A stretch of DNA of 9,292 bases from Candidatus Pelagibacterales bacterium (GTDB taxonomy: Bacteria; Pseudomonadota; Alphaproteobacteria; TMED109). The DNA is taken from positions 221,246 to 230,537 of the forward strand of contig PBIU01000008.1 of NCBI GenBank assembly GCA_002720535.1, given 5' to 3'. The notes below the pieces were generated by a model, which was not told the DNA's origin, searched no databases, and worked only from the letters and a program-made list of their open reading frames with translations. Position numbers and translations under genes: made by a program. This document shows, piece after piece, positions 1 to 6,481 of the stretch (position 1 is the stretch's first letter; each line of letters opens with the position of its first letter).

Positions 1-107
1 CTGAAGGAGCTGACAGTAAAGCTTCAGAGAAAGACGCCGATGTTGTGGATGCAGATTTTGAAGAAGTTAAAGCTGACGAAAAAGATGAGAAAGCAACTAA
101 AAAATAA
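1..107 (+). CDS. dnaK: DnaK (Hsp70 chaperone), C-terminal fragment
   Basis: Only the last 34 codons are present; the gene enters from the left edge and ends at TAA 105-107. The reading frame starting at base 3 gives an acidic tail containing DVVDADFEEV, the hallmark C-terminal segment of bacterial DnaK, followed by a Lys/Glu/Asp-rich end. DnaK is the ATP-dependent cytosolic Hsp70 that binds unfolded segments, and its co-chaperone DnaJ is encoded 37 bases downstream, the usual dnaK-dnaJ arrangement. The tail after the motif (KADEKDEKATKK) is highly charged, as in many alphaproteobacterial DnaKs. The ATPase and substrate-binding domains lie outside the window, so their integrity cannot be judged. 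Confidence 0.93.
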   Translation, partial: EGADSKASEKDADVVDADFEEVKADEKDEKATKK

Positions 108-144
108 TTAAGCGTATTTTTTTGAAATTATAGGTAAAAACTAG

Positions 145-1257
145 ATGCGTGATTATTATGAAATTCTCGGAGCAGACAGAAACACTTCTGACGCAGAGCT
201 GAAAAAAAAGTTTAGAAAGCTAGCCATGCAATATCATCCAGATAAAAACCCTGGAGATAAAGAAGCAGAAGAAAAGTTTAGAGAAGTAGGGCAAGCTTAT
301 GATGTTTTAAAAGATCCTCAAAAGAAAGCTGCATACGACCAATACGGACATGCTGCCTTTGAGGGTAACTCTGCAGGTCCAGGAGGTCCAGGAGGACCAG
401 GAGGCGCTGGCGGCTTTTCAGATATTTTTGAAGATTTGTTTGGCGACTTTATGGGCGGGGGCGGAGGACAAAGACAATCTCAAAGAGGATCAGATCTCAG
501 GTATAATATAGATTTAGATTTTAGTGAGGCATATTCTGGATTAAAAAGAGATATAAAAATAAATACATATGTAATGTGTGGAGCATGTAATGGAACTGGC
601 GGTGAAGAAGGTGCTCAACCTGTCACTTGCGGTACTTGTAATGGTTCAGGAAAGGTTCGTTCCAGCCAAGGTTTCTTCATGGTAGAGAGAGCGTGCCCAA
701 CTTGTGGCGGAAGCGGACAAATAATCAGTAAACCTTGTCGTGCCTGTGGAGGAGAAGGAAGAGTACAAAGAGAAAAAACAATAAGTGTAAATATTCCTGC
801 TGGAGTGGATGACGGCACTAGAATTAGAGTTTCTGGTGAAGGAGAAGCTGGGCCTAACGGTACTGCAAATGGAGATCTTTATTTATTTGTTCAATTAAAA
901 CCCCATGCTTTATTTAATAGAGATGGATCAGACCTTTTAATAGAAGCAAAAGTTCCAATGACACTTGCTGCTCTTGGAGGATCTGTAGATGTGCCAACGC
1001 CATCAGGAGGAAAGGTTCGAGTTACAATTCCTGCCGGAACACAATCTGGACATAGGTTTAGATTAAGAGGCAAAGGAATGCCAGTTGTAAATAGATCTAA
1101 TAAAGGTGATTTATATGTTGATGTTTATACAGAAATACCAGTATCCTTAAATAAACAACAAAGAAAAGTATTAGAGGAGTTGAGAAATTTGGAAGAAAAC
1201 TCTAATCATCCGGATAGTACTAACTTTACTAATAAAGTAAATAAAACAAGGCAGTAA
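145..1257 (+). CDS. dnaJ: DnaJ (Hsp40) co-chaperone, type I
   Basis: Full-length 370-residue type I DnaJ (E. coli DnaJ is 376). It stimulates DnaK ATP hydrolysis and delivers unfolded clients in the cytosol. The J domain spans about residues 3-69 with the HPD triad at 31-33. A Gly/Phe-Pro-rich linker follows (74-107). Next comes a zinc-binding region with four CxxCxGxG repeats starting at Cys145 (CGACNGTG), Cys162 (CGTCNGSG), Cys184 (CPTCGGSG) and Cys198 (CRACGGEG); all eight cysteines are present. The C-terminal substrate-binding domains fill the rest, with the usual NIPAGVDDGTRIR stretch. The ATG at 145 puts the family-typical RDYYEILG at the N-terminus; the upstream AGG at 132-134 is a weak ribosome site. 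It lies just after dnaK and ends three bases before dapB, so cotranscription of all three is likely. No heat-shock operator is visible in the 37-base gap. Confidence 0.97.
   Translation: MRDYYEILGADRNTSDAELKKKFRKLAMQYHPDKNPGDKEAEEKFREVGQAYDVLKDPQKKAAYDQYGHAAFEGNSAGPGGPGGPGGAGGFSDIFEDLFGDFMGGGGGQRQSQRGSDLRYNIDLDFSEAYSGLKRDIKINTYVMCGACNGTGGEEGAQPVTCGTCNGSGKVRSSQGFFMVERACPTCGGSGQIISKPCRACGGEGRVQREKTISVNIPAGVDDGTRIRVSGEGEAGPNGTANGDLYLFVQLKPHALFNRDGSDLLIEAKVPMTLAALGGSVDVPTPSGGKVRVTIPAGTQSGHRFRLRGKGMPVVNRSNKGDLYVDVYTEIPVSLNKQQRKVLEELRNLEENSNHPDSTNFTNKVNKTRQ
376..402 (+). repeat. Three tandem 9-bp units in the dnaJ linker
   Basis: The unit GGTCCAGGA occurs at 376-384 and 385-393, and once more with one change (GGACCAGGA) at 394-402. 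It is in frame and encodes Gly-Pro-Gly three times within the Gly-rich linker between the J domain and the zinc region (residues 78-86). Such a repeat can expand or contract in whole codons without breaking the gene. Low-complexity Gly repeats are ordinary in DnaJ linkers. Confidence 0.85.
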
Positions 1258-1260
1258 AAA

Positions 1261-2070
1261 ATGTCATTAATAAATGTAGGTATTTGTGGTGCTTCAGGAA
1301 AAATGGGTAAAGCACTAGTTCGTGCAGTAGTAAATAATAATAAATTACAGTTAAGTAGCGCTCTAGAGCACGACTCAAATACTAATATAGGCAAAGATTC
1401 AGGAACGATAGCAAATATAGAGCCAACGGGAGTATATATAATTTCTAATAAGGATAAATTTTTTGCTGATTGTGATGCTGTAATAGACTTTTCTTTTGCA
1501 GATGCATCAGTAGAAAATATAAAAGCCGCAGTAAAACATAATTGTGCTTATGTTTTAGGTACAACAGGTCTGAATGAAGCACAAGTTGAAGAAATAAAAA
1601 GTTTTTCAAAATCAATTCCTATTATGCATGCTGCAAATATGAGCGTTGGAGTTAATATTGCATTACATTATACGGAGCTATTATCTAAAACATTAAATGA
1701 AGATTATGATGTAGAAATACATGAAATTCATCATAGAGATAAAATTGATTCTCCTTCTGGAACGGCATTAGCTTTGGGAAATGCTGTAGCAAAAGGTAGA
1801 AATATTGATTTATCAGAAAGATCAATCAAAGGACGTTGGGGTATAGAAGAGGCTAGAAAAAAAGGAGATATAGGTTTTTCAACTCAAAGAGGCGGTGATG
1901 TCATTGGAGATCATATAGTAACTTTTGCGGGTAATGGAGAAAGATTAGAGATCGCACATAAAGCAACTAATAGAGATGTTTTTGCTAATGGAGCTGTTAG
2001 TGCAATATTATGGTTACACGGAAAGACGCCAGGGTATTATAATATGAAGGATGTTTTAGGGCTTAATTAG
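1261..2070 (+). CDS. dapB: 4-hydroxy-tetrahydrodipicolinate reductase
   Basis: This 269-residue protein has the normal DapB length. The enzyme reduces the DapA product, using NAD(P)H, to tetrahydrodipicolinate in the diaminopimelate/lysine pathway, feeding peptidoglycan and protein synthesis in the cytosol. The N-terminal Rossmann motif is GICGASGKMG at 7-16. GTTG at 100-103 is the conserved cofactor-side loop. The signature EIHHRDKIDSPSGTA at 155-169 carries the catalytic His157/His158, Lys161 and the SGT (166-168) substrate-binding loop, all intact. The ATG follows the dnaJ stop by three bases. The AAGG at 1248-1251 inside the dnaJ 3' end is a plausible ribosome site, implying translation linked to dnaJ. 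The stop (TAG 2068-2070) overlaps the end of the converging DUF2244 gene by 8 bases. No second copy or dapA is visible here. Confidence 0.96.
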   Translation: MSLINVGICGASGKMGKALVRAVVNNNKLQLSSALEHDSNTNIGKDSGTIANIEPTGVYIISNKDKFFADCDAVIDFSFADASVENIKAAVKHNCAYVLGTTGLNEAQVEEIKSFSKSIPIMHAANMSVGVNIALHYTELLSKTLNEDYDVEIHEIHHRDKIDSPSGTALALGNAVAKGRNIDLSERSIKGRWGIEEARKKGDIGFSTQRGGDVIGDHIVTFAGNGERLEIAHKATNRDVFANGAVSAILWLHGKTPGYYNMKDVLGLN

Positions 2071-2536
2071 TACTATATTGATTTTTCCATTCATTTAATC
2101 CATATCTTATTTCTTTAGCAAGTTTAAGCCTTTCTTCTGGAACCAAAAAGTTTCCTAGCACTATTTTTTTTCCGTGAGAAGATAAAGTCAAAACATCTTT
2201 ATTTTTATAAATGTCTTCTATTTTAACTTGTAGCCATGTTGGCTCTAGTTCAATTTCTTTTAGTGTTTTGTTTTTATTATTATAAAATATTTTTAATTTA
2301 GTTTTATCTAATAAAATATGTTCATAGGATTCGCTTCTCTTAAATAGTATTTTAAAAGCTATATAAATTAATATAATTTCTAGGCCCATAAAACCTAAAA
2401 CTGGCCATGCCCCCATAAAATAAAAAGATATTCCTATATAAGAAGCTGGTATAGTTATAAAAAGCATTAAAAAAAATAATCCTTTATAAGTTAAGGATTG
2501 ATTTGGATATACTTTAATGTCTAAATAGTATTTCAT
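2063..2536 (-). CDS. DUF2244-family integral membrane protein
   Basis: A 157-residue protein of unknown function that I assign to the DUF2244 family. The pattern fits: an N-terminal strand with a PNQSL motif (11-15), two hydrophobic segments (about 18-40 and 46-65), the conserved GAWPVLGFMGLE stretch at 42-53 in the loop and start of the second helix, then a soluble C-terminal domain ending in GNFLVPEERLKLA (128-140). The helices imply an inner-membrane location with the C-terminal part probably cytoplasmic. The gene is divergent from nth (60-base gap), a pairing I recall as common in Alphaproteobacteria. Its stop overlaps the dapB stop. No purine-rich ribosome site precedes the ATG at 2534-2536; the preceding bases read TTTATTTT, so initiation may be leaderless or weak. 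No enzymatic role can be read from the sequence. Confidence 0.85.
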   Translation of the reverse strand: MKYYLDIKVYPNQSLTYKGLFFLMLFITIPASYIGISFYFMGAWPVLGFMGLEIILIYIAFKILFKRSESYEHILLDKTKLKIFYNNKNKTLKEIELEPTWLQVKIEDIYKNKDVLTLSSHGKKIVLGNFLVPEERLKLAKEIRYGLNEWKNQYSTN

Positions 2537-2596
2537 AAAATAAAAGTAGGGTTATATTTTAATTTTGCAAATAAAATATTCTTTTAAGAGGTAAAC
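2537..2596. promoter_or_regulatory. Divergent spacer between DUF2244 gene and nth
   Basis: This 60-base AT-rich gap must hold the start signals for both divergent genes unless nth is read from further upstream. On the plus side I see a ribosome site but no well-spaced -35/-10 pair. On the minus side TATAAC lies shortly upstream of the DUF2244 ATG and could be a -10 element for a very short leader. The calls are weak because AT-rich DNA gives many chance matches. Confidence 0.3.
2587..2591 (+). promoter_or_regulatory. Ribosome binding site fixing the GTG start of nth
   Basis: AGAGG lies five bases before the GTG at 2597-2599. With no in-frame ATG at a matching place, this decides in favour of the GTG start, which also gives the N-terminal length expected for endonuclease III. 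Confidence 0.7.
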
Positions 2597-3235
2597 GTGA
2601 CTAAAAGTCTATCTAAAAAAAATATTTGGGAAATTTTTTCTAGGTTTTCTAAGATCACTCCTGAGCCTAAAGGAGAACTAGAATATACTTCTCCTTATAC
2701 TTTGCTGGTTGCTGTAGTTTTAAGTGCTCAGTCTACAGATGTAGGTGTAAATAAGGCGACTAAAAAACTTTTTGCTATAGCTAAAACTCCAGGAGAAATG
2801 GTTAAGATAGGGGAAAATAAGATTATAGAAAACATTAGAACAATAGGCCTCTATAAAAATAAAGCAAAAAATATAATCAATTTATCACAGAAATTACTTG
2901 ATAATTTTGGAGGAGAAGTGCCTAAAACTCATATAGAATTAGAATCTTTGCCAGGAGTAGGAAGAAAAACAGCAAATGTAGTTCTTAGTATGGCTTTTGG
3001 TATACCTACTATTGCTGTTGATACTCATGTTTTTAGGGTGTCTAATAGAACAGGGTTGGCAATAGGTAAAAATGTAGAAGAAGTAGAAGAAAAATTAATA
3101 AAACGTTTACCTGAAAAATATTTCTTTCATGCACATCATTGGTTAATATTACATGGTCGTTATACATGCAAGGCTAGAAACCCTTTATGTATAGAATGTG
3201 TTATTTCAGATCTTTGTCCTTCTAAAGTTAACTAA
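2597..3235 (+). CDS. nth: Endonuclease III (DNA glycosylase/AP lyase)
   Basis: A 212-residue Nth, essentially E. coli length (211). It removes oxidised pyrimidines from DNA and cleaves the abasic site by beta-elimination, a first step of base excision repair. The conserved LLVAVVLSAQSTDVGVNKAT (37-56) follows the N-terminal helix. The helix-hairpin-helix LPGVGRKTANVV (118-129) carries the catalytic Lys124. VDTHVFRVSNR (141-151) carries the catalytic Asp142. The C-terminal [4Fe-4S] loop is complete with the C-x6-C-x2-C-x5-C spacing at Cys191, Cys198, Cys201 and Cys207. Starts at GTG with a clear ribosome site. Divergent from the DUF2244 gene; its stop overlaps the stop of the EI24-domain gene by 4 bases, with no terminator hairpin between them. 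Confidence 0.97.
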   Translation: MTKSLSKKNIWEIFSRFSKITPEPKGELEYTSPYTLLVAVVLSAQSTDVGVNKATKKLFAIAKTPGEMVKIGENKIIENIRTIGLYKNKAKNIINLSQKLLDNFGGEVPKTHIELESLPGVGRKTANVVLSMAFGIPTIAVDTHVFRVSNRTGLAIGKNVEEVEEKLIKRLPEKYFFHAHHWLILHGRYTCKARNPLCIECVISDLCPSKVN

Positions 3236-3942
3236 TCTGATATTGGCCCATTATAGCCTTTTGAATTTATGGTATGTAAAATAAGTATAGCCACAAAAGG
3301 CGCAGCAAATAAATTTACTATAGGAATAAAAAATATTAATGCCCCTATTATTCCAAATAGCCAGCATGGCCAAAATAATTCATTTCTTAATTCTTTTACT
3401 TCTATAAAAGTTAATTTACGCAATCCTAATGCTTCGGTGTATTCTTTAGAAATTAAATAACCGGTAATCAAAATATTTATAGGAATCCAAAATAAGGAAC
3501 TTCCCCAAAATAAAGCTAGTGGGAAAATTATTATATTTATTAATATTGACCATCCTAAAAGTTTCACTCCCGCAAAAAACATAGTAGAAATTTTAATTTT
3601 TAACTGTTTTCCTGTTTCCGGATAATATTTTGCCTCAAGTTGATCAATTATTTTATCTTGAAATATTGAAAAAATAATTGTTGAAGTTGGAACAAATAGA
3701 ATAGTTGATCCCCAGATTGCAGCAAGAGTTGCTCCGTACATTAAAAAATTTCCCAGGAAGGGTATACCTGTATCTAACCAATCTTTTACGTAATATACTA
3801 TTCCAAAGGAGATAGAGCTCAGAGCAACTAGTGTTAATATAGTAGTATAAAGAACCCACTTGAAAATATTGGGTTCAAATAAGTTTTTAATAGATAATAA
3901 GAAAATATTTAATAGATGGTTTTTATGCATCATTTCTTTCAT
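3232..3942 (-). CDS. EI24/CysZ-like multi-pass membrane protein
   Basis: A 236-residue hydrophobic protein matching the bacterial EI24-domain family (named after etoposide-induced 2.4, and including CysZ, a sulfate permease in some bacteria). Hydrophobic segments lie near residues 27-51, 65-93, 121-145, 147-164 and 194-225. Family-type signatures are FQDKIIDQLEAKYYP (94-108) after the second segment, GYLISKEYTEALGLRKL (161-177), and PIVNLFAAPF (207-216) in the last helix. It would sit in the inner membrane. Sulfate transport is only a possibility: no cys genes are nearby and alphaproteobacterial members are usually left uncharacterised. It starts 5 bases after the amidase stop, suggesting one transcript with the amidase. 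No clear ribosome site precedes Met1; Met4 or Met5 are possible alternative starts. It ends in TAG inside the nth stop region. Confidence 0.82.
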   Translation of the reverse strand: MKEMMHKNHLLNIFLLSIKNLFEPNIFKWVLYTTILTLVALSSISFGIVYYVKDWLDTGIPFLGNFLMYGATLAAIWGSTILFVPTSTIIFSIFQDKIIDQLEAKYYPETGKQLKIKISTMFFAGVKLLGWSILINIIIFPLALFWGSSLFWIPINILITGYLISKEYTEALGLRKLTFIEVKELRNELFWPCWLFGIIGALIFFIPIVNLFAAPFVAILILHTINSKGYNGPISD

Positions 3943-3947
3943 CGTAA

Positions 3948-5366
3948 TTAATTAGGTTCCAATGGTGTAATATTATAATTATTTGAATGCTTTTGAAATT
4001 TATGGCCTAAATTTAAAACCATACCTTCATGTCTTCTTTTCCCTACAATTTGTATTCCTATTGGAAGATTATTTTTTGTAGTAGAACAAGGCACAGCTAA
4101 AGAGGGACAAGCAGTTAAAGATATTGCCGCCGCAGTCATTAGCCAACTAACGTAATTATCAAAAGTTTCATTTTCTACCGTTTTAGGCCAGTGTTCATTG
4201 ATACTAAAAGGAGGTACCATTGAAGAAGGTGCTACTAGAAAGTCATATTTATCAAAAAATAAATTAGTACTTTTTATAATTTGCCCTCTTGCCATGTTGG
4301 CTTTACTAATTTGTTCTTCTGTTAATTTAAAACCTTTTTCAATATTTAGCCTTAGATCTTCTTTAAGAATATTTTTATGTTTTTCATATAATTCTCTTTT
4401 ATCTGTGGCAAGTAGATGCGCGCGTAATACTTGAAATGTGCTTTCTGATTTGGATAAATTAGGAGAAACACGTTCAACGTTATGGCCCATATCTAATAAT
4501 ATTTTTTCTGCATTGTTTACAGCCTCTCTTACCTCAGGCGCACATGCTAGAACTCCAAAGTCATCTGAAATACCAATATTATATTTATGTTTTTCTTCAT
4601 TTATAAAATTCTGATAGGGCTTACCTAAAGGCACACTGGATAGAGGGTCTCTATAATCCACCTCAGTAATTGTATCTAAAAATAAGGCAATATCTTTAAC
4701 CGTTCTTGCCATAGGGCCATCCACAGAAAGGTCATTAAAAGGCAAATTTTGAGGTCCGCGTGCAATTGTTCCAGGAGTAGTTCTAAAGCCTACAACACCA
4801 CAAAAACTAGCAGGGTTTCTTAAAGACCCTCCTAAATCTGAACCTGTTCCTAGCCAAGCGGCGCCTGCAGCCAACGCTGCAGCCGTACCCCCAGAAGAGC
4901 CACCACATGTATATTTTATGTTCCACGGATTTTTTGTATATCCAAATACTTCATTAAATGTTTGCGACCCTGCGCCAAATTCAGGAGTGTTTGTTTTGCC
5001 TATTATAACTCCCCCCATTTTTTCTATTCTTTCAACAAGAAAATCTGAAGCGCTAGGAATATAGTCTTCAAAGACTTTAGAGCCATAGGTTGTTTTTACA
5101 TCTTTAACTTCAGTTAAATCTTTAATTACTATTGGTAATCCATAGAGATAGCCAGGTTGATCTTTTCTTGAAGTATCAAGGTTTTTTATTTGATGGCGAG
5201 CTCTTTTCTCGCATAGCGTAACTACTGCATTTATGCTGCTGTGAGTCTCTTTTATTCTCTTTATATTTGTATCGAGGGCTTCATCAGGAGATATTTCTTT
5301 TCTCTTTAACATAGAAACAACTTCTGTCGCACTTTTTTTCCATAAATTTTCTTCTGATAATGCCAT
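3948..5366 (-). CDS. Amidase-signature family hydrolase
   Basis: A 472-residue enzyme of the amidase-signature family, cytosolic with no signal peptide. The catalytic Ser-cisSer-Lys triad can be placed: Lys82 in YGLPIVIKDL, cis-Ser157 in the CGGSSGGTAAALAAG stretch (154-168), and nucleophile Ser181 in GSDLGGSLRNPA (175-186), with the 24-residue spacing between the serines seen in the family. These enzymes hydrolyse carboxamide bonds; the substrate cannot be read. It is unlikely to be GatA: no gatB/gatC is adjacent and the post-serine sequence is GFRTTPG rather than GatA's usual GLKPTYG. General aryl/acyl amidases or the 6-aminohexanoate-cyclic-dimer hydrolase group are closer. The start is fixed by a strong ribosome site (AAGGAGT). 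It is followed after 5 bases by the EI24-domain gene and is divergent from the sugar kinase gene. Confidence 0.92.
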   Translation of the reverse strand: MALSEENLWKKSATEVVSMLKRKEISPDEALDTNIKRIKETHSSINAVVTLCEKRARHQIKNLDTSRKDQPGYLYGLPIVIKDLTEVKDVKTTYGSKVFEDYIPSASDFLVERIEKMGGVIIGKTNTPEFGAGSQTFNEVFGYTKNPWNIKYTCGGSSGGTAAALAAGAAWLGTGSDLGGSLRNPASFCGVVGFRTTPGTIARGPQNLPFNDLSVDGPMARTVKDIALFLDTITEVDYRDPLSSVPLGKPYQNFINEEKHKYNIGISDDFGVLACAPEVREAVNNAEKILLDMGHNVERVSPNLSKSESTFQVLRAHLLATDKRELYEKHKNILKEDLRLNIEKGFKLTEEQISKANMARGQIIKSTNLFFDKYDFLVAPSSMVPPFSINEHWPKTVENETFDNYVSWLMTAAAISLTACPSLAVPCSTTKNNLPIGIQIVGKRRHEGMVLNLGHKFQKHSNNYNITPLEPN

Positions 5367-5371
5367 TTTTT

Positions 5372-5378
5372 ACTCCTT
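5372..5378 (-). promoter_or_regulatory. Strong ribosome binding site of the amidase gene
   Basis: On the minus strand this reads AAGGAGT, five bases before the ATG at 5366-5364. It is one of the best Shine-Dalgarno matches in the window and confirms this start. Confidence 0.85.
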
Positions 5379-5442
5379 TATTTTTTACAAATATTCTATC
5401 TTCTATATAACTATAAATATATTTATTAATAATTAAATTAAA
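5379..5442. promoter_or_regulatory. Divergent promoter region, amidase / sugar kinase
   Basis: The gap between the divergent amidase and kinase genes is almost pure A/T and should hold both promoters. Near its centre is a perfect 14-bp palindrome, ATAAATATATTTAT at 5413-5426, which could be an operator or simply chance in such AT-rich DNA. TATAAA-like -10 candidates occur on both strands, but none has a convincing -35 partner. Confidence 0.35.
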
Positions 5443-5448
5443 AAGGAA
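5443..5448 (+). promoter_or_regulatory. Ribosome binding site of the PfkB kinase gene
   Basis: AAGGAA lies four bases before the ATG at 5453-5455, supporting this start for the kinase. Confidence 0.7.
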
Positions 5449-5452
5449 TATA

Positions 5453-6454
5453 ATGACCTTAGAAAAAACTATTGATGTTTTAGGCATAGGAAATGCAATA
5501 ATTGACGTTTTAGCGGATGCAGATGATGCCTTTTTATCTCAGCATAATCTTAATAAAGGATCTATGACTCTTGTAGATGAAGAAGCGTCTAGTAATATTT
5601 ATTCTTCTATGAAAAATAAAATTCAAATGTCAGGAGGATCGGCTGCTAATACAATTTATGGATTGGCACAATTAGGTTGTAGAAGTGCGTTTATAGGAAA
5701 ACGCTCAAATGATGAACTTGGTGATATTTTTTACTCAGATTTAACGAAATCTGAAATTATTTTTAACACTTCCCCTTTAGATACAGGGGAGTCTTCAGCA
5801 AGATGTTTAATTCTGGTTACTTCTGATGCTGAAAGAACTATGGCTACATTTTTAGGCTCTTCAAGCAAATTAAAAGTTGAAGATATTAATGAAGATGAAA
5901 TAGAAGCTGCAAAAATAATTTATTTAGAGGGCTATTTATTTGATCCTCCAGAAGCTCAAGAAGCTTTTATTACAGCAGCAAAATTTGCAAAGAAACATAA
6001 TACTAAAGTTTCTTTTACCTTGTCTGACGCTTTTTGTGTCGCAAGGCATAAATCTAAAATGAGAGCATTTGTACAAAACAATGTAGACATATTATTTTGT
6101 AATGAAGGTGAAGTAAAAGCTTTATATGAAACTAATTCATTAGATGATGCAATTAATATGCTTAAGGGTGAGGTAGAAATAGGAATAGTTACCAAGGGAG
6201 AACATGGAGCTATTATAGTAGAAAAAAGTATCGCGCATGAAATAGAAGCGTTTCCTACAAATGTGGTTGATACAACTGGGGCCGGCGATTTTTTTGCTGC
6301 TGGTTTTTTGGCAGGAGTTTCAAAAAACTTTGATTTAGTAAAAGCAGGAATGCTTGGAGCAGCGTGTTCATCAGAAATTATTTCACATTACGGAGGAAGG
6401 CCTGAAAATGAATTAAAGGCGTTTGTAAAAAATAAGGCTGGGCTAGAAGTTTAA
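5453..6454 (+). CDS. PfkB-family sugar kinase, adenosine kinase-like
   Basis: A 333-residue ribokinase/PfkB-fold kinase, probably phosphorylating adenosine or a related nucleoside with ATP in the cytosol (purine salvage). The N-terminal strand DVLGIGNAIIDVLA (8-21) carries the sugar-contacting Asp of the family. SGGSAANTIYGLAQLG (60-75) is the Gly-rich substrate-binding motif in the form typical of adenosine kinases. NEGE at 217-220 is the NxxE magnesium/phosphate motif. DTTGAGDFFAAGFL (273-286) is the second PfkB signature with the anion hole and catalytic base Asp279. In Alphaproteobacteria, kinases of this length are usually annotated adenosine kinase; ribokinase or fructokinase activity is not excluded. 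A ribosome site precedes the ATG. The last codons form one arm of a hairpin shared with the converging TRAP receptor gene. Confidence 0.9.
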   Translation: MTLEKTIDVLGIGNAIIDVLADADDAFLSQHNLNKGSMTLVDEEASSNIYSSMKNKIQMSGGSAANTIYGLAQLGCRSAFIGKRSNDELGDIFYSDLTKSEIIFNTSPLDTGESSARCLILVTSDAERTMATFLGSSSKLKVEDINEDEIEAAKIIYLEGYLFDPPEAQEAFITAAKFAKKHNTKVSFTLSDAFCVARHKSKMRAFVQNNVDILFCNEGEVKALYETNSLDDAINMLKGEVEIGIVTKGEHGAIIVEKSIAHEIEAFPTNVVDTTGAGDFFAAGFLAGVSKNFDLVKAGMLGAACSSEIISHYGGRPENELKAFVKNKAGLEV

Positions 6455-6465
6455 GCCCAGCCTTA
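6433..6465 (-). terminator. Rho-independent terminator embedded in kinase 3' end
   Basis: A perfect 12-bp stem (6433-6444 pairing with 6454-6465; core GGCTGGGC / GCCCAGCC) encloses a 9-base loop that contains most of the kinase stop codon. Read on the minus strand, the stem is followed directly by TTTTTTAC, a good U-tract, so it fits best as the terminator of the TRAP receptor gene. On the plus strand the bases after the stem are AATTATAAG, a poor U-tract, so termination of the kinase transcript there would be weaker. The left arm lies in the last kinase codons. Confidence 0.8.
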
Positions 6466-6481
6466 ATTATAAGCCTGTGTT

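Noticed and set aside
99..122. Possible A/T-only hairpin (AAAAAATA with TATTTTTT) between dnaK and dnaJ, resembling an attenuator or terminator
   Set aside because: The stem has no G/C pairs and would be very weak; dnaK and dnaJ are expected to be cotranscribed.
615..1073. Minus-strand open frames opposite dnaJ (615-818 and 891-1073)
   Set aside because: They lie entirely inside a well-conserved gene, have no ribosome sites and encode no recognisable protein.
3269..3859. Short open frames overlapping the EI24-domain gene in other frames
   Set aside because: The EI24 frame matches a known family with coherent membrane segments; the overlapping frames do not.
3948..5366. Amidase as the GatA subunit of tRNA amidotransferase
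   Set aside because: No gatB or gatC is adjacent, and the residues after the catalytic serine differ from the usual GatA pattern.
5284..5487. Minus-strand open frame running through the amidase/kinase spacer
   Set aside because: It overlaps the starts of two well-supported genes, each with its own ribosome site, and looks like translated A/T-rich spacer.
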